From Streptomyces fradiae (GTDB lineage: Bacteria; Actinomycetota; Actinomycetes; Streptomycetales; Streptomycetaceae), in the NCBI RefSeq assembly GCF_041270065.1, contig NZ_CP065958.1, positions 6,820,001 to 6,884,000 of the forward strand: a stretch of DNA of 64,000 nucleotides. Reading direction: 5' to 3'. Under the pieces are notes generated by a model that made no database searches, was not told the origin of the DNA, and was given only the letters and a program-made list of their open reading frames with translations. The translations under genes were made by a program, and so were the position numbers. Every line of letters starts with the position of its first letter. Positions within the stretch are counted from its first letter, which is position 1. Of the stretch, positions 31,147 through 39,602 are shown piece after piece.

Positions 31147-32076
31147 ATGCTGCCTGCTGTGGAGACGGACGAGGAGTGGGACGCGGTCGTCCGGGACGAG
31201 GCGGTGATGCGGCCCGGCGCTGCGGAACTGTGCGCCCGGCTCGGGCTCGCCGGTGCGCCGTTGACCCGCTTCACCGAGGGATCGCAGCCGGTCTACGCGG
31301 TCGGCGACGCGCATGTGCTCAAGCTGTTCCCCGGTTCCGCCGCCCGCGACGGCCTCGCCGAGGCCCGCGTCCTCGCACGGGTCGAGGACCGGCTGCCCGT
31401 CCCGACCCCGCGGGTCCGCGCGGCCGGGGAGTACGAGAACGGCTGGCGGTACGTCCTGATGTCCCGGCTCGCCGGGGAGAACCTCGCCCACGCCTGGGAG
31501 CGCGTCCCGCCCGCACACCGGGAGCGGCTGGTCACCGAGATCGGCGAGACCCTGGCCGTGCTCCACGCCCTCGACCCCGGCCCGCTCGCCGACGTCCTCG
31601 GCCCCGGCGACTGGGGCGCCTTCGTCGACCGGCAGAGCGCCGGCGCCGTCGCGCGGCAGCGGAGCCGCGGACTGCCTGCGGAGTGGCTGGAACAGATCCC
31701 CGGATTCCTCGCCTCCGTGACGCCGGCGCTGCCGCGCAGCCCACGGCCCAGCCTGCTGCACACCGAGGTGATGCGGCAGCACTTCCTCGTCGACCCCGAC
31801 GGGTGGCGGCTCACCGGCCTCTTCGACTTCGAGCCCGCCATGATCGGCGACCGGGCCTACGACTTCGTGGGCGTCGGCCTCTTCGTCACCGGTGGCGACC
31901 CGGCCCTGCTTGCACGGCTCGCCCGCGCGTACGGGGAGGACTTCGAGCCGGACGTGCTCTTCGCGTACACGCTGCTGCACGTCTACAGCAATCTGCCCTG
32001 GTACCTGCGGGCGCTCGGCGACCGGGGCGCGGGCGATCTGCGGGAGCTCGCCGAGGCGTGGTTCGGCACGGTCTGA
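31147..32076 (+). CDS. Aminoglycoside phosphotransferase-like (APH family) kinase-fold protein
   Basis: A 309-residue APH/choline-kinase fold protein. The N-lobe contains FTEGSQPVYAVGDAHVLKLF with the ATP-binding Lys59. The catalytic loop reads LLHTEVMRQHFLVDPDGW: the usual HxDxxxxN appears as His205-Thr-Glu207 ... His212, so both the catalytic Asp and the metal-binding Asn are replaced. The DFG-equivalent is intact (GLFDFEPAMIGDRAYD, Asp227). Similar HTE variants occur in an actinobacterial subgroup whose substrates are unknown. It may still phosphorylate with Glu as base, or be a pseudokinase. ATG 31147 follows the VOC gene by 52 bp. Confidence 0.85.
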   Translation: MLPAVETDEEWDAVVRDEAVMRPGAAELCARLGLAGAPLTRFTEGSQPVYAVGDAHVLKLFPGSAARDGLAEARVLARVEDRLPVPTPRVRAAGEYENGWRYVLMSRLAGENLAHAWERVPPAHRERLVTEIGETLAVLHALDPGPLADVLGPGDWGAFVDRQSAGAVARQRSRGLPAEWLEQIPGFLASVTPALPRSPRPSLLHTEVMRQHFLVDPDGWRLTGLFDFEPAMIGDRAYDFVGVGLFVTGGDPALLARLARAYGEDFEPDVLFAYTLLHVYSNLPWYLRALGDRGAGDLRELAEAWFGTV

Positions 32077-32138
32077 GCGGATCGCGGAGAAGAGACCCCG
32101 GTCGCTCGTTCAAGATCACTTGTGGGGAGAATGTCCGC

Positions 32139-32732
32139 ATGGCGAACACGAACATGCCCAAGAAGGCTGTGCTCGCGGACGCCGGGGACATCAGCCGCAC
32201 GCTGGCCCTGGCCTTCGACGACGACCCGATGATGCGCTGGTTCTTCCCCGAGGACGCGACCCGTCCGGAGACCCTCGCCCGCTACTTCTCCACCCTCTTC
32301 ACCCGCCAGTACCTGGCCGACGGCGTGTGCGAACGCACCGACGGCGCCGCCGCGTTCTGGGTGCCGGCCGAGGCGCAGGAGAAGGCCGTGCCGGACGGCG
32401 ACACCATCCAGGAGCTGATCGCGATCCTCGGCGACCGGGCCGGCCTCTTCAAGGAGGCCGTCGAGACCGCCGCCGGGCACACCCCGAGCGAGCCGCACTG
32501 GTCCCTCGCCCTGATCGGCGCCGCCCCGGCCGCCCAGGGCACCGGCCAGGGCGCGGCCCTGCTCCGCTCCGGGCTCGCCCAGGCGGACGCGGCCGGCACA
32601 CCGGTCTACCTGGAGTCCTCGAAGGCCGCCAACCTGCCCGTGTACGAGCACTTCGGCTTCCGCGTGCGCGAGGAGTTCGCCCTGCCGGGCGGCGGCCCGC
32701 TGCTGTGGGGCATGTGGCGCGACCCGCGCTGA
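32139..32732 (+). CDS. GNAT family N-acetyltransferase
   Basis: A 197-residue acetyltransferase. The N-terminal part (KKAVLADAGDISRTLALAF; DDPMMRWFFPEDATR) is typical of a common actinobacterial GNAT subgroup. The acetyl-CoA loop lies in LALIGAAPAAQGTGQGAALL (about 128-147) and the final motif is YLESSKAANLPVYEHFGF followed by WGMWRDPR. ATG 32139 is preceded by GGGGAGA. An alternative start in another frame (ATG 32131) is rejected. The substrate is unknown. The gene lies 62 bp downstream of the kinase-like gene in the same direction. Confidence 0.9.
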   Translation: MANTNMPKKAVLADAGDISRTLALAFDDDPMMRWFFPEDATRPETLARYFSTLFTRQYLADGVCERTDGAAAFWVPAEAQEKAVPDGDTIQELIAILGDRAGLFKEAVETAAGHTPSEPHWSLALIGAAPAAQGTGQGAALLRSGLAQADAAGTPVYLESSKAANLPVYEHFGFRVREEFALPGGGPLLWGMWRDPR

Positions 32733-32801
32733 CGCGCGCCGGCCCCCCGCTGACCGGCACCTCGGCGGGGCGGGTCGCCGTCGGCACGCGACAATGAGCC
32801 C

Positions 32802-33251
32802 ATGTCCCGACGCAAGACCCGCCCCGCCCGCCCGGCCCGCCCCGCGCCCAGCGCCCCCGCCGTGACCGCCGAGTCGCCCTGCCCGTGCGGCCTGCCCGCC
32901 CCGTACGGCGCCTGCTGCGAGCCCTTCCACACCGGCCCGGCCACCGCCCCCACCGCCGAGCTGCTCATGCGCTCCCGCTACAGCGCCTTCGTCGTCCGCG
33001 ACGAGCCCTACCTCCTGCGCACCTGGGCCCCGGCCACCCGCCCCGCCGACGTCGACTTCGACCCGACGCTGCGCTGGACCGGCCTGACGATCGAGGCCAC
33101 CACCGACGGCACCGCCTTCCACCAGCACGGCACCGTCACCTTCCGCGCCCGCTTCACCCACGCCGGCACCCCGGGCGAGCTCCACGAGCGCAGCCGGTTC
33201 GCCCGGCACGAGGGCGCGTGGGTGTACGTGGACGGGGACTTCCTGGACTGA
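32802..33251 (+). CDS. YchJ-family (UPF0225) metal-binding protein
   Basis: A 149-residue protein. After a basic Pro/Arg-rich N-terminus (1-22) comes the SEC-C-like cysteine motif SPCPCGLPAPYGACCEPFH, which normally binds zinc, then AELLMRSRYSAFVVRDEPYL and the YchJ core (LIIEA-type strands, FRARFTHAGTPGELHERSRF). The C-terminal zinc-binding half seen in longer YchJ proteins is absent, as in most actinobacterial members. The family has a NTF2-like fold and no established function. ATG 32802 is the first in frame. Confidence 0.9.
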   Translation: MSRRKTRPARPARPAPSAPAVTAESPCPCGLPAPYGACCEPFHTGPATAPTAELLMRSRYSAFVVRDEPYLLRTWAPATRPADVDFDPTLRWTGLTIEATTDGTAFHQHGTVTFRARFTHAGTPGELHERSRFARHEGAWVYVDGDFLD

Positions 33252-33293
33252 GGGGCGACCCGGACCCGCGCCCCGCCCTGCCTCACCCCCGAG

Positions 33294-35387
33294 CTACCTC
33301 ACCCCGACCCCCACCGTCTCCCGGTCCCCCCGCGGCAGCCCCTGCGCCAGGTCCTCCGCGATGAGCTTCTTCGCGATGGCGTCCGTGGCCGCGCGCAGTT
33401 CGGGGCCGCTCGGGCGGCCGCGTTCCTGTTCGACGCGGGCGCCGAGCCAGTCGCCCCAGGCCTTGGTGATGACGTCCGCCTCGCGCTTGCCGGCCTCCGT
33501 GTGGCTCAGCAGATTGCCGTGGCGGGTGAGGAAGCCCTCGTCGACCATGCGGTCGAAGACCGGGAGCAGGACCTCGGGCGGGACGCGGCGGCCCGCCGAG
33601 ATGAGGCCGAGGCTGGCGTGGCCGACGATGCGGGTGAAGAGTTCGACCTGCATGACGGCCCACGCGCCGGCGGTGTCGAGCCGGGTGTCGGAGTCGGCGA
33701 CGATGCGTTTGGCGGTGTCGTAGTCGGTCTTGCGGATGATCCGGCCGACCGAGAGTTCGAGCAGCTTGGCGGAGTCGCCGGCGGTGGTCGGCGAGGCGAA
33801 GCCCTCGCCCATGTCGGGGGCCGAGGCGCGCGCGGTGTCGCGCAGGGCCACCTGCTTGAGGAAGAGCGCGACGACGAAGCCGACGCCCGCCACCGGCACT
33901 GTCCACAGGAAGACGGTCTGCAGGGTGTCGGCGTAGGCCTGGACGATCGGTTCGGCGATCCCGCCGGGCAGCGCGTGGAGCCCCGACGGGCTCTGCGAGC
34001 CGCGGACGACGGCCGCCGGGTCGAGCCCGGCGGCCGCCGCGAGCGCCGAGGACTGGGCGACCCCCTCCGTCAGATTGGGCTTGAGGGCGTTGGTGTAGAT
34101 GGTGCCGAAGACGGCCGTGCCGAAGGAGCTGCCGAGCGTACGGAAGAAGGTGACGCCCGACGTGGCGGTGCCCAGGTCCGCGTAGTCCACGGTGTTCTGC
34201 ACCGCGATGGTGAGCACCTGCATGCACAGGCCGATGCCGGTGCCGAGCACGAACATGTAGAGCGAGGCCAGCCAGGCGCTGGTGTCCGGGCCGAGCAGGG
34301 AGAGCAGGAAGAGACCGAGGCCCATCACCAGACAGCCGACGATGGGGAAGATCCGGTACTGGCCGGTCTTGCTGACCACGTTGCCGCTGAAGATCGAGGC
34401 GATGAGCAGACCGATGACCATCGGCAGGGTCCGGATGCCGGAGATCGTCGCCGAGTCCCCGTCCACGTACTGCAGATAGGTCGGCAGGAAGGTCATCGCG
34501 CCGAGCATCGCGAAGCCGACGACGAAGCTGAGCACCGAGCACACGGTGAAGACCGGATTGCGGAACAGGCGCATGGGCAGCATGGGTTCGGCCGCCCGGG
34601 TCTCCGCCACGCAGAACAGTGCGAGCGCGATCAGCCCGCCCGCGAACAGCCCGATGATGACGCCGGAGCTCCACGCGTACTCGTTGCCGCCCCAACTGGT
34701 CGCCAGGATCAGGGCGCTGGAGCCGACCGCGACGAGCGCGATGCCCAGATAGTCGATCACCGGGCGGCTGGCGGAGCGCACGGAGGGGATGGAGCGGGCG
34801 GCGGCGATCACGACCAGGATGGCGATCGGCACGTTGACGTAGAACGCCCAGCGCCAGCTGAGGTGGTCGGTGAACAGGCCGCCGAGCAGCGGTCCGATGA
34901 CGGTGGAGACGCCGAACACCGCGCCGATCGCGCCCTGGTACTTGCCGCGTTCGCGCAGCGGGATCACGTCGGCGATCAGCGCCATCGAGGTGACCATGAG
35001 GCCGCCGGCGCCGATGCCCTGGAGGCCTCGCCACACGATCAGCAGCGTCATGTTGGTGGCGAGGCCGCACAGGAACGAGCCGGTGATGAAGACGATCGCC
35101 GAGATCTGGAAGATCACCTTGCGGCCGAAGAGATCGCCGAACTTGCCGACGAGGACGGTCGCGACGGTCTCCGCCAGGAGGTACGAGGTGACCACCCAGG
35201 ACATGTGGGCGGCGCCGCCGAGGTCCGACACGATCGTCGGCAGCGCGGTGCCCACGATCGTCTGGTCGAGCGCGGCGAGCAGCACGCCGAGCATGATCGT
35301 GCCGAAGACGACGTTGCGACGGCGGCTGTCGAGCACCGCGGGCTCGGCGGCGGGGGGCGCGGGCGCTGCTTCGCTGGTGGTGGTCAC
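33294..35387 (-). CDS. 14-TM MFS multidrug exporter (EmrB/QacA type) with C-terminal winged-helix domain
   Basis: A 697-residue protein. Residues about 20-530 form 14 transmembrane segments of the DHA2 family: motif A is [18 protein letters not shown], motif C is [20 protein letters not shown], and [19 protein letters not shown] is the family's first-helix signature. Residues about 560-690 are soluble and resemble a MarR-like winged helix ([35 protein letters not shown]). Such a fusion could link export to DNA binding or simply sense ligand. The GTG at 35387 starts the conserved N-terminus; the upstream extension to 35885 would cover the small gene at 35507 in another frame. Substrate unknown, drug or metabolite efflux likely. 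Confidence 0.9.
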   Translation of the reverse strand: MTTTSEAAPAPPAAEPAVLDSRRRNVVFGTIMLGVLLAALDQTIVGTALPTIVSDLGGAAHMSWVVTSYLLAETVATVLVGKFGDLFGRKVIFQISAIVFITGSFLCGLATNMTLLIVWRGLQGIGAGGLMVTSMALIADVIPLRERGKYQGAIGAVFGVSTVIGPLLGGLFTDHLSWRWAFYVNVPIAILVVIAAARSIPSVRSASRPVIDYLGIALVAVGSSALILATSWGGNEYAWSSGVIIGLFAGGLIALALFCVAETRAAEPMLPMRLFRNPVFTVCSVLSFVVGFAMLGAMTFLPTYLQYVDGDSATISGIRTLPMVIGLLIASIFSGNVVSKTGQYRIFPIVGCLVMGLGLFLLSLLGPDTSAWLASLYMFVLGTGIGLCMQVLTIAVQNTVDYADLGTATSGVTFFRTLGSSFGTAVFGTIYTNALKPNLTEGVAQSSALAAAAGLDPAAVVRGSQSPSGLHALPGGIAEPIVQAYADTLQTVFLWTVPVAGVGFVVALFLKQVALRDTARASAPDMGEGFASPTTAGDSAKLLELSVGRIIRKTDYDTAKRIVADSDTRLDTAGAWAVMQVELFTRIVGHASLGLISAGRRVPPEVLLPVFDRMVDEGFLTRHGNLLSHTEAGKREADVITKAWGDWLGARVEQERGRPSGPELRAATDAIAKKLIAEDLAQGLPRGDRETVGVGVR

Positions 35388-35506
35388 TCTCGCAGGGTCA
35401 CACCGACGGCGGCGTCCCGCATGTGGAGGACACCCGAACCGGTGCGTGCGCCGACGGATCGGGGCGTACGCCGATGGCGCGGGCCCGGGGACGGCCGGGC
35501 GGCCCG

Positions 35507-35764
35507 TCAGTACCCGGGGCGCACCGGCAGCTTGGGGTGGTGCTTGGCGAGGATCTTGTTGGCTCGGGCGAGCGCGGCGAGCGCGTGCTCCCGGTCGGCC
35601 CGGTCCTCCGCGCACAGCGGCCCGCGGAAGCGGTACACCTCGCGCGCCGCGCAGTCGGCGTCGACCTCGGCCTGCAGCACGTGCAGCGGCAGGCAGGAAC
35701 CGATCAGCGCGGCGACGCGGTCGGGGATCGGCACGGGGACGAGGGTCGAGGGCGAGGCGATCAC
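35507..35764 (-). CDS. Small conserved hypothetical protein
   Basis: An 85-residue soluble protein. It contains [20 protein letters not shown], two cysteines (about 29 and 39) and a basic C-terminal helix ([19 protein letters not shown]). I do not recognise a family. GTG 35764 was chosen because AAGGA lies seven bases upstream; a longer open frame to 36043 has no coding character. It is on the same strand as, and 119 bp before, the MFS exporter. A 20-bp dyad lies 53 bp upstream of the GTG. Confidence 0.6.
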   Translation of the reverse strand: MIASPSTLVPVPIPDRVAALIGSCLPLHVLQAEVDADCAAREVYRFRGPLCAEDRADREHALAALARANKILAKHHPKLPVRPGY

Positions 35765-36101
35765 GGTCGGTCCTTGTGGGGGTCGCGGGCGGGGCGGACG
35801 AGAGTTTCTCTCCGCCGTACGTACTTCCATACGTACCGGATGCCGGTGCCGGTTCGCCGACGGCCCTGTCACCGCCGCGCAACACCCGGGGCGCCGCCTC
35901 GCCGCGGCGTACGGGCGGGCGCGCCGGGGCCCCGGACGTTCCCGCAGGTGCGGCTGGGTGCGCCCGTCCTGTCGAGCGTCAGTCCATCGAACGGAGTGGC
36001 GGGAAGCGGCCGTTGCGCGCAAACATGATGTGGGGCATCTCACGTCCGCCCGGCGCCGTAACGATCTCCGTGTGGTAATGGGGGGCGGCGAGTCCGCGCC
36101 G
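35765..36101. other. 337-bp gap holding a candidate promoter/operator, no gene seen
   Basis: GTACGTA (35817-35823) and its reverse complement (35830-35836) flank 6 bp, with a second smaller dyad GAGAG-TTT-CTCTC at 35800-35812. Both are upstream of the small gene at 35764 and the area is AT-richer than its surroundings. Between 35840 and 36101 I see no further structure apart from the end of the ligase gene. Confidence 0.5.
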
Positions 36102-37160
36102 CTACGAGAGGATCTCGCCGAGGTCGTACGAGACCGGCTCCTCCAGCTGCGCGTAGCCGCAGGACTCCGGGGTCCGGTCCGGGCGCCAGCGCTTGAACTG
36201 GGCGGTGTGCCGGAAGCGGTCGCCCTCCATGTGGTCGTACCCGACCTCGCAGACCCGCTCCGGCCGCAGCGCCACCCACGACAGGTCCTTCTTGCCCGAC
36301 CAGCGGCTCGGCGCGCCCGGCAGACGTGAGGACTCGTGCGCCGACTCGTCCGTCCAGGCCGCCCACGGATGCCCGTCCGGCGGGTCCATGACCAGCGGGG
36401 CCAGCTCCTCGACCAGTTCGGCCCGGCGCTGGGCGGTGAACGCCGCGCACACGCCGACGTGCTGGAGCGCGCCCCGGTCGTCGTACAGGCCGAGCAGCAG
36501 CGAGCCGATCACCGGCCCGCTCTTGTGGAAGCGGTATCCGGCCACGACCACATCGGCGGTGCGCTCGTGCTTGATCTTGTACATCAGCCGTGCGTCCGGC
36601 CGGTACGGCAGGTCGAGCGGCTTGGCGATCACCCCGTCGAGCCCGGCGCCCTCGTACTGCTCGAACCAGCGCGCCGCGAGCTCCGGGTCCGTCGTCGCGG
36701 GCGCGAGGTGCACCGGGGGAGTCACCCCGTCGAGCGCCCGCTCCAGGGCGGCGCGCCGCTCGGCGAGCGGCGTGTCGAGGAAGGCCTCGTCGTCCAGGGC
36801 GAGCAGGTCGAAGACGACGAACCGGGCCGGGGTGGTCTCCGCCAGCATCCGCACCCGCGAGTCGGCCGGGTGGATCCGCTCGGTGAGCCGGTCGAAGTCC
36901 AGCCGCCCGCCGTGCTCGATGACGATCTCCCCGTCCACCACGCAGCGCTCCGGCAGCCGGGCGAGCAGCGCCTCGACGAGCTCGGGGAAGTACCGGGTCA
37001 GCGGCTTGCCGGTGCGGCTGCCGATGAAGAGCTCCGGCCCGTCCCGGTGCACCAGGGCGCGGAAGCCGTCCCACTTGGCCTCGTACTGCATCCCCGGTGG
37101 GATCTTCTTGACGGCCTTCGCCAGCATCGGTTTCACGGGCGGTATCACCGGCAGGTCCAT
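36102..37160 (-). CDS. ATP-dependent DNA ligase (LigD ligase-domain type / LigC)
   Basis: A 352-residue ligase. The nucleotidyl lysine is Lys29 in YEAKWDGFRALVHRDG; motif III is FVVFDLLALDDEAFLD, motif IV GLDGVIAKPLDLPYRP and motif V YKIKHERTADVVVAGY. An OB-fold domain fills residues about 215-352. It seals nicks in double-strand break repair by non-homologous end joining, and here is a separate gene rather than part of one LigD polypeptide. The start is ATG 37160. It is divergent by 67 bp from a LigD-type polymerase, and both presumably work with a Ku protein that is not encoded in this window. Confidence 0.92.
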   Translation of the reverse strand: MDLPVIPPVKPMLAKAVKKIPPGMQYEAKWDGFRALVHRDGPELFIGSRTGKPLTRYFPELVEALLARLPERCVVDGEIVIEHGGRLDFDRLTERIHPADSRVRMLAETTPARFVVFDLLALDDEAFLDTPLAERRAALERALDGVTPPVHLAPATTDPELAARWFEQYEGAGLDGVIAKPLDLPYRPDARLMYKIKHERTADVVVAGYRFHKSGPVIGSLLLGLYDDRGALQHVGVCAAFTAQRRAELVEELAPLVMDPPDGHPWAAWTDESAHESSRLPGAPSRWSGKKDLSWVALRPERVCEVGYDHMEGDRFRHTAQFKRWRPDRTPESCGYAQLEEPVSYDLGEILS

Positions 37161-37227
37161 GCCCGCGATTCTAGGGATGGTTCGTCCCGATATGCGCGCC
37201 ATGGGCGCCCGCCCTAGGCTGACCGGC

Positions 37228-38244
37228 ATGGCAGGCAAGGCGGCAGCGGTGGAGCTCGAGGTCGGCGACCGGACCGTGAAGGTGTCCAACCCCGACAAGG
37301 TGTACTTCCCCGAGCCCGGCTACACCAAGATGGACCTGGTCCGCTACTACCTGACCGTCGGCGAGGGCATCACCCGCGCCCTGCGCGACCGGCCCACCAC
37401 CCTGGAGCGCTACCCCGACGGCGTGACCGGCGAGTCCTTCTTCCAGAAGCGCGCGCCCAAGTACCTGCCCGACTGGATCCCCACCGCCCACATCACCTTC
37501 CCCAGCGGCCGCTCCGCCGACGAGATGTGCCCCACCGAGCCGGCCGCCGTGCTCTGGGCGGCGAACCTGGGCGCGGTCACCTTCCACCCCTGGCCGGTAC
37601 GCCGGGAGGACACCGACCACCCCGACGAACTGCGCCTCGACCTCGACCCGCAGCCCGGCACCGACTACGCCGACGCCGTCCGCGCCGCCCACGAACTGCG
37701 CGCGGTCCTCGACGAGCACGGGCTGCGCGGCTGGCCCAAGACCTCCGGCGGCCGCGGTCTGCACGTCTTCGTGCCGATCCTGCCCAAGTGGACCTTCACC
37801 CAGGTCCGGCGGGCCGCCATCGCCTGCGGCCGGGAACTCGAACGGCGCATGCCGGACCGGGTCACCATCAAGTGGTGGAAGGAGGAGCGCGGCGAGCGGA
37901 TCTTCCTCGACTACAACCAGACCGCCCGCGACCGCACCATCGCCTCCGCCTACTCCGTCCGCCCCCGCCCGCACGCGCCCGTCTCCGCGCCGCTGCGCTG
38001 GGAGGAGATCGACGACGCCGTCCCGCGCGACTTCGACATCCGTACGATGCCGGCGCGGTACGCCGAACTCGGCGACGTGCACGCCGACATGGACGCCGAA
38101 CGCTTCAGCCTTGAGCCGCTGCTCGAACTGGCCCGGCGGGACGAGGCCGAGCACGGCCTGGGCGACCTGCCCTATCCGCCGGAGTACCCGAAGATGCCGG
38201 GCGAGCCGAAGCGGGTCCAGCCGAGCCGCGCGAAGAAGGACTGA
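37228..38244 (+). CDS. LigD-type NHEJ DNA polymerase/primase
   Basis: A 338-residue archaeo-eukaryotic-primase-like polymerase matching the LigD polymerase domain. It begins VELEVGDRTVKVSNPDKVYF; the catalytic acidic motif is LRLDLDPQPG (Asp138, Asp140), with SGGRGLHVFVPI and IFLDYNQTARDRTIASAYSV completing the active site. It extends and fills in DNA ends, preferring ribonucleotides in characterised homologues, during Ku-dependent end joining. ATG 37228 was used; the open frame continues far upstream but would run antisense through the ligase gene. A basic C-terminal tail (SRAKKD) may bind DNA. Confidence 0.93.
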   Translation: MAGKAAAVELEVGDRTVKVSNPDKVYFPEPGYTKMDLVRYYLTVGEGITRALRDRPTTLERYPDGVTGESFFQKRAPKYLPDWIPTAHITFPSGRSADEMCPTEPAAVLWAANLGAVTFHPWPVRREDTDHPDELRLDLDPQPGTDYADAVRAAHELRAVLDEHGLRGWPKTSGGRGLHVFVPILPKWTFTQVRRAAIACGRELERRMPDRVTIKWWKEERGERIFLDYNQTARDRTIASAYSVRPRPHAPVSAPLRWEEIDDAVPRDFDIRTMPARYAELGDVHADMDAERFSLEPLLELARRDEAEHGLGDLPYPPEYPKMPGEPKRVQPSRAKKD

Positions 38245-38272
38245 CGGGCCGGTCCGTGCGGGCTCCGGGCTG

Positions 38273-39040
38273 TTACGCCTCCGGCGCGCGCCGCTCGCCG
38301 GGCGGGAGCAGCAGCACCTCCAGGGCACGGGCACACGCCCCGGCCCGCGCCAGGAACCAGTCGAGCCGGGCGTCCGCGAGCAGCCGCCGGTCGGCCCGTA
38401 CGGCCAGGGCGAACCGGGCCCGCCCCGACCGGTCCAGGACCGGCACCGCCAGCGTGCGCTCCCCGGGCTGCGGGTCGTCCTCGGCCAGGGCGTGGCCCCG
38501 CTCCCGTATCCGCGCCGACTCCGGATCCGCCGCGCCGCCGCCCGGCTCACCGGGCCCCGGCCAGGCCAGCAGCACCCGGCCCTGCGCGGTCGCGTGCAGC
38601 GGCCGGCGCAGCGAGACCTTCGGGGTGACCGCCCCGCCGGCCACCGTCACCGCGTACGCGCCGCTGCGCAGCGCCAGGGTGACCGTGCCGCCGGTTCGCT
38701 CGGCGAGATCGCCCAGCTCGGGCCCGGCCAGATGCAGTCCCCGCTGGTGGTACGAGAGCCGGCCGAGCTCCGTGACCACCGGGCCGAGCCGGTAGCGCGC
38801 CGTCCGCGGGTCCTGCTCCAGGAAACCGGCGGAGAGCAGCGTCCGGGCGAGCCGGTGCGCGGTCGAGGTGGACAGACCGAGCCGGCGGGCCAGGTCCGAG
38901 GCGCTCGGGTCGGGCCCGTTGTCCTGGAAACAGCTCAGGACGTCCAGGGCCCGGCGGACGGCCTGCGCCCCGGCGGGTACGGGCTCGGGCGCGGACAGGG
39001 GCACCGGCGGGGCGAACGACGGGTCGGCCTGGAGGGTCAT
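38273..39040 (-). CDS. IclR-family transcriptional regulator
   Basis: A 255-residue regulator. The N-terminal winged helix (about 25-85) has AVRRALDVLSCFQDNGPDPS and ARRLGLSTSTAHRLARTLLS; the effector (IclR-type GAF-like) domain spans about 95-245 with RLGPVVTELGRLSYHQRGL and RERGHALAEDDPQPGERTLA. IclR proteins usually repress catabolic genes until a metabolite binds. ATG 39040 begins the conserved part. No catabolic operon is adjacent: it is convergent with the NHEJ polymerase and divergent from a WhiB gene 240 bp away, so its target is uncertain. Confidence 0.9.
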   Translation of the reverse strand: MTLQADPSFAPPVPLSAPEPVPAGAQAVRRALDVLSCFQDNGPDPSASDLARRLGLSTSTAHRLARTLLSAGFLEQDPRTARYRLGPVVTELGRLSYHQRGLHLAGPELGDLAERTGGTVTLALRSGAYAVTVAGGAVTPKVSLRRPLHATAQGRVLLAWPGPGEPGGGAADPESARIRERGHALAEDDPQPGERTLAVPVLDRSGRARFALAVRADRRLLADARLDWFLARAGACARALEVLLLPPGERRAPEA

Positions 39041-39280
39041 GGTCCCCACGCTGCCACATGGCGGGAGCCCCGCCGGGCGGGATCCGGTGAACGGAAACAC
39101 ACCGTTCACGCGCACTCCCATGCGCTGGGACGCGGCCGGCCCCCGGATCCGCGGATCATGGCCGAAACCGGTCGGACCGGCGCGCCGGAAACCCGCCCCG
39201 GCGCGCCGTGTTGACGTCCGGGCGGCCCCGTTGATCGGACGTTGATGGCTCGTTTAGAGCCCCGGACCACAGTGGTTCCC

Positions 39281-39547
39281 ATGCAGAACGACACCATGAC
39301 CCTCACCCCGCTGCCCCTCGTGGCCGACGACCTCTCGTGGCAGGAGGACGCGCTGTGCGCCCAGGCCGGGCCGGAGTTCTTCTTCCCGGCGCCGGGCTCC
39401 TCGACCCGCGAGGCGAAGCTGCTGTGCGGGGCCTGCGAGGGCCGCATCGCCTGCCTGGAGTACGCGCTGACGCACGACGAGCGGTTCGGCGTGTGGGGCG
39501 GCCTCTCGGAGAAGGAGCGGATCCGGCTCAAGCGGCGCCGGGGCTGA
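39281..39547 (+). CDS. WhiB-family iron-sulfur transcription factor (Wbl)
   Basis: An 88-residue WhiB-like protein. Four cysteines (Cys26, 49, 52, 58) in the C-X22-C-X2-C-X5-C pattern bind a 4Fe-4S cluster; the RHDERFGVWGGLSEKER-type turn (GVWGG, residues 70-74) and basic tail RIRLKRRRG follow, as in DNA- and sigma-interacting Wbl proteins. I chose ATG 39281. An in-frame ATG at 39245 would add 12 residues including a rare TTA codon (39254-39256), but this stretch overlaps a possible -10 region (TAGAGC) spaced 18 bp from TTGATC (39231-39236). A hairpin terminator overlaps its stop. Confidence 0.92.
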   Translation: MQNDTMTLTPLPLVADDLSWQEDALCAQAGPEFFFPAPGSSTREAKLLCGACEGRIACLEYALTHDERFGVWGGLSEKERIRLKRRRG

Positions 39548-39570
39548 GCCCGCGCGGGGGCTCAGCCCCG
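39539..39570. terminator. 13-bp perfect-stem terminator overlapping the whiB-like stop codon
   Basis: CGGGGCTGAGCCC (39539-39551) pairs exactly with 39558-39570 over a 6-base loop. The stop codon of the WhiB gene is inside the left arm. It can also stop transcription from the convergent desaturase gene. Confidence 0.8.
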
Positions 39571-39602
39571 GCCACGCGGCGCTCAGCCCCAGCCACTCGG
39601 TC

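Noticed and set aside
33501..36329. 942-codon plus-strand open frame covering the MFS exporter
   Set aside because: Composition is dominated by Gly, Asp, Glu, Arg and His without hydrophobic core. It mirrors the MFS gene on the other strand.
36193..37227. N-terminal extension of the NHEJ polymerase frame
   Set aside because: The extension would run antisense through the whole DNA ligase gene and has Ser/Arg-rich shadow composition. The conserved domain starts at 37228.
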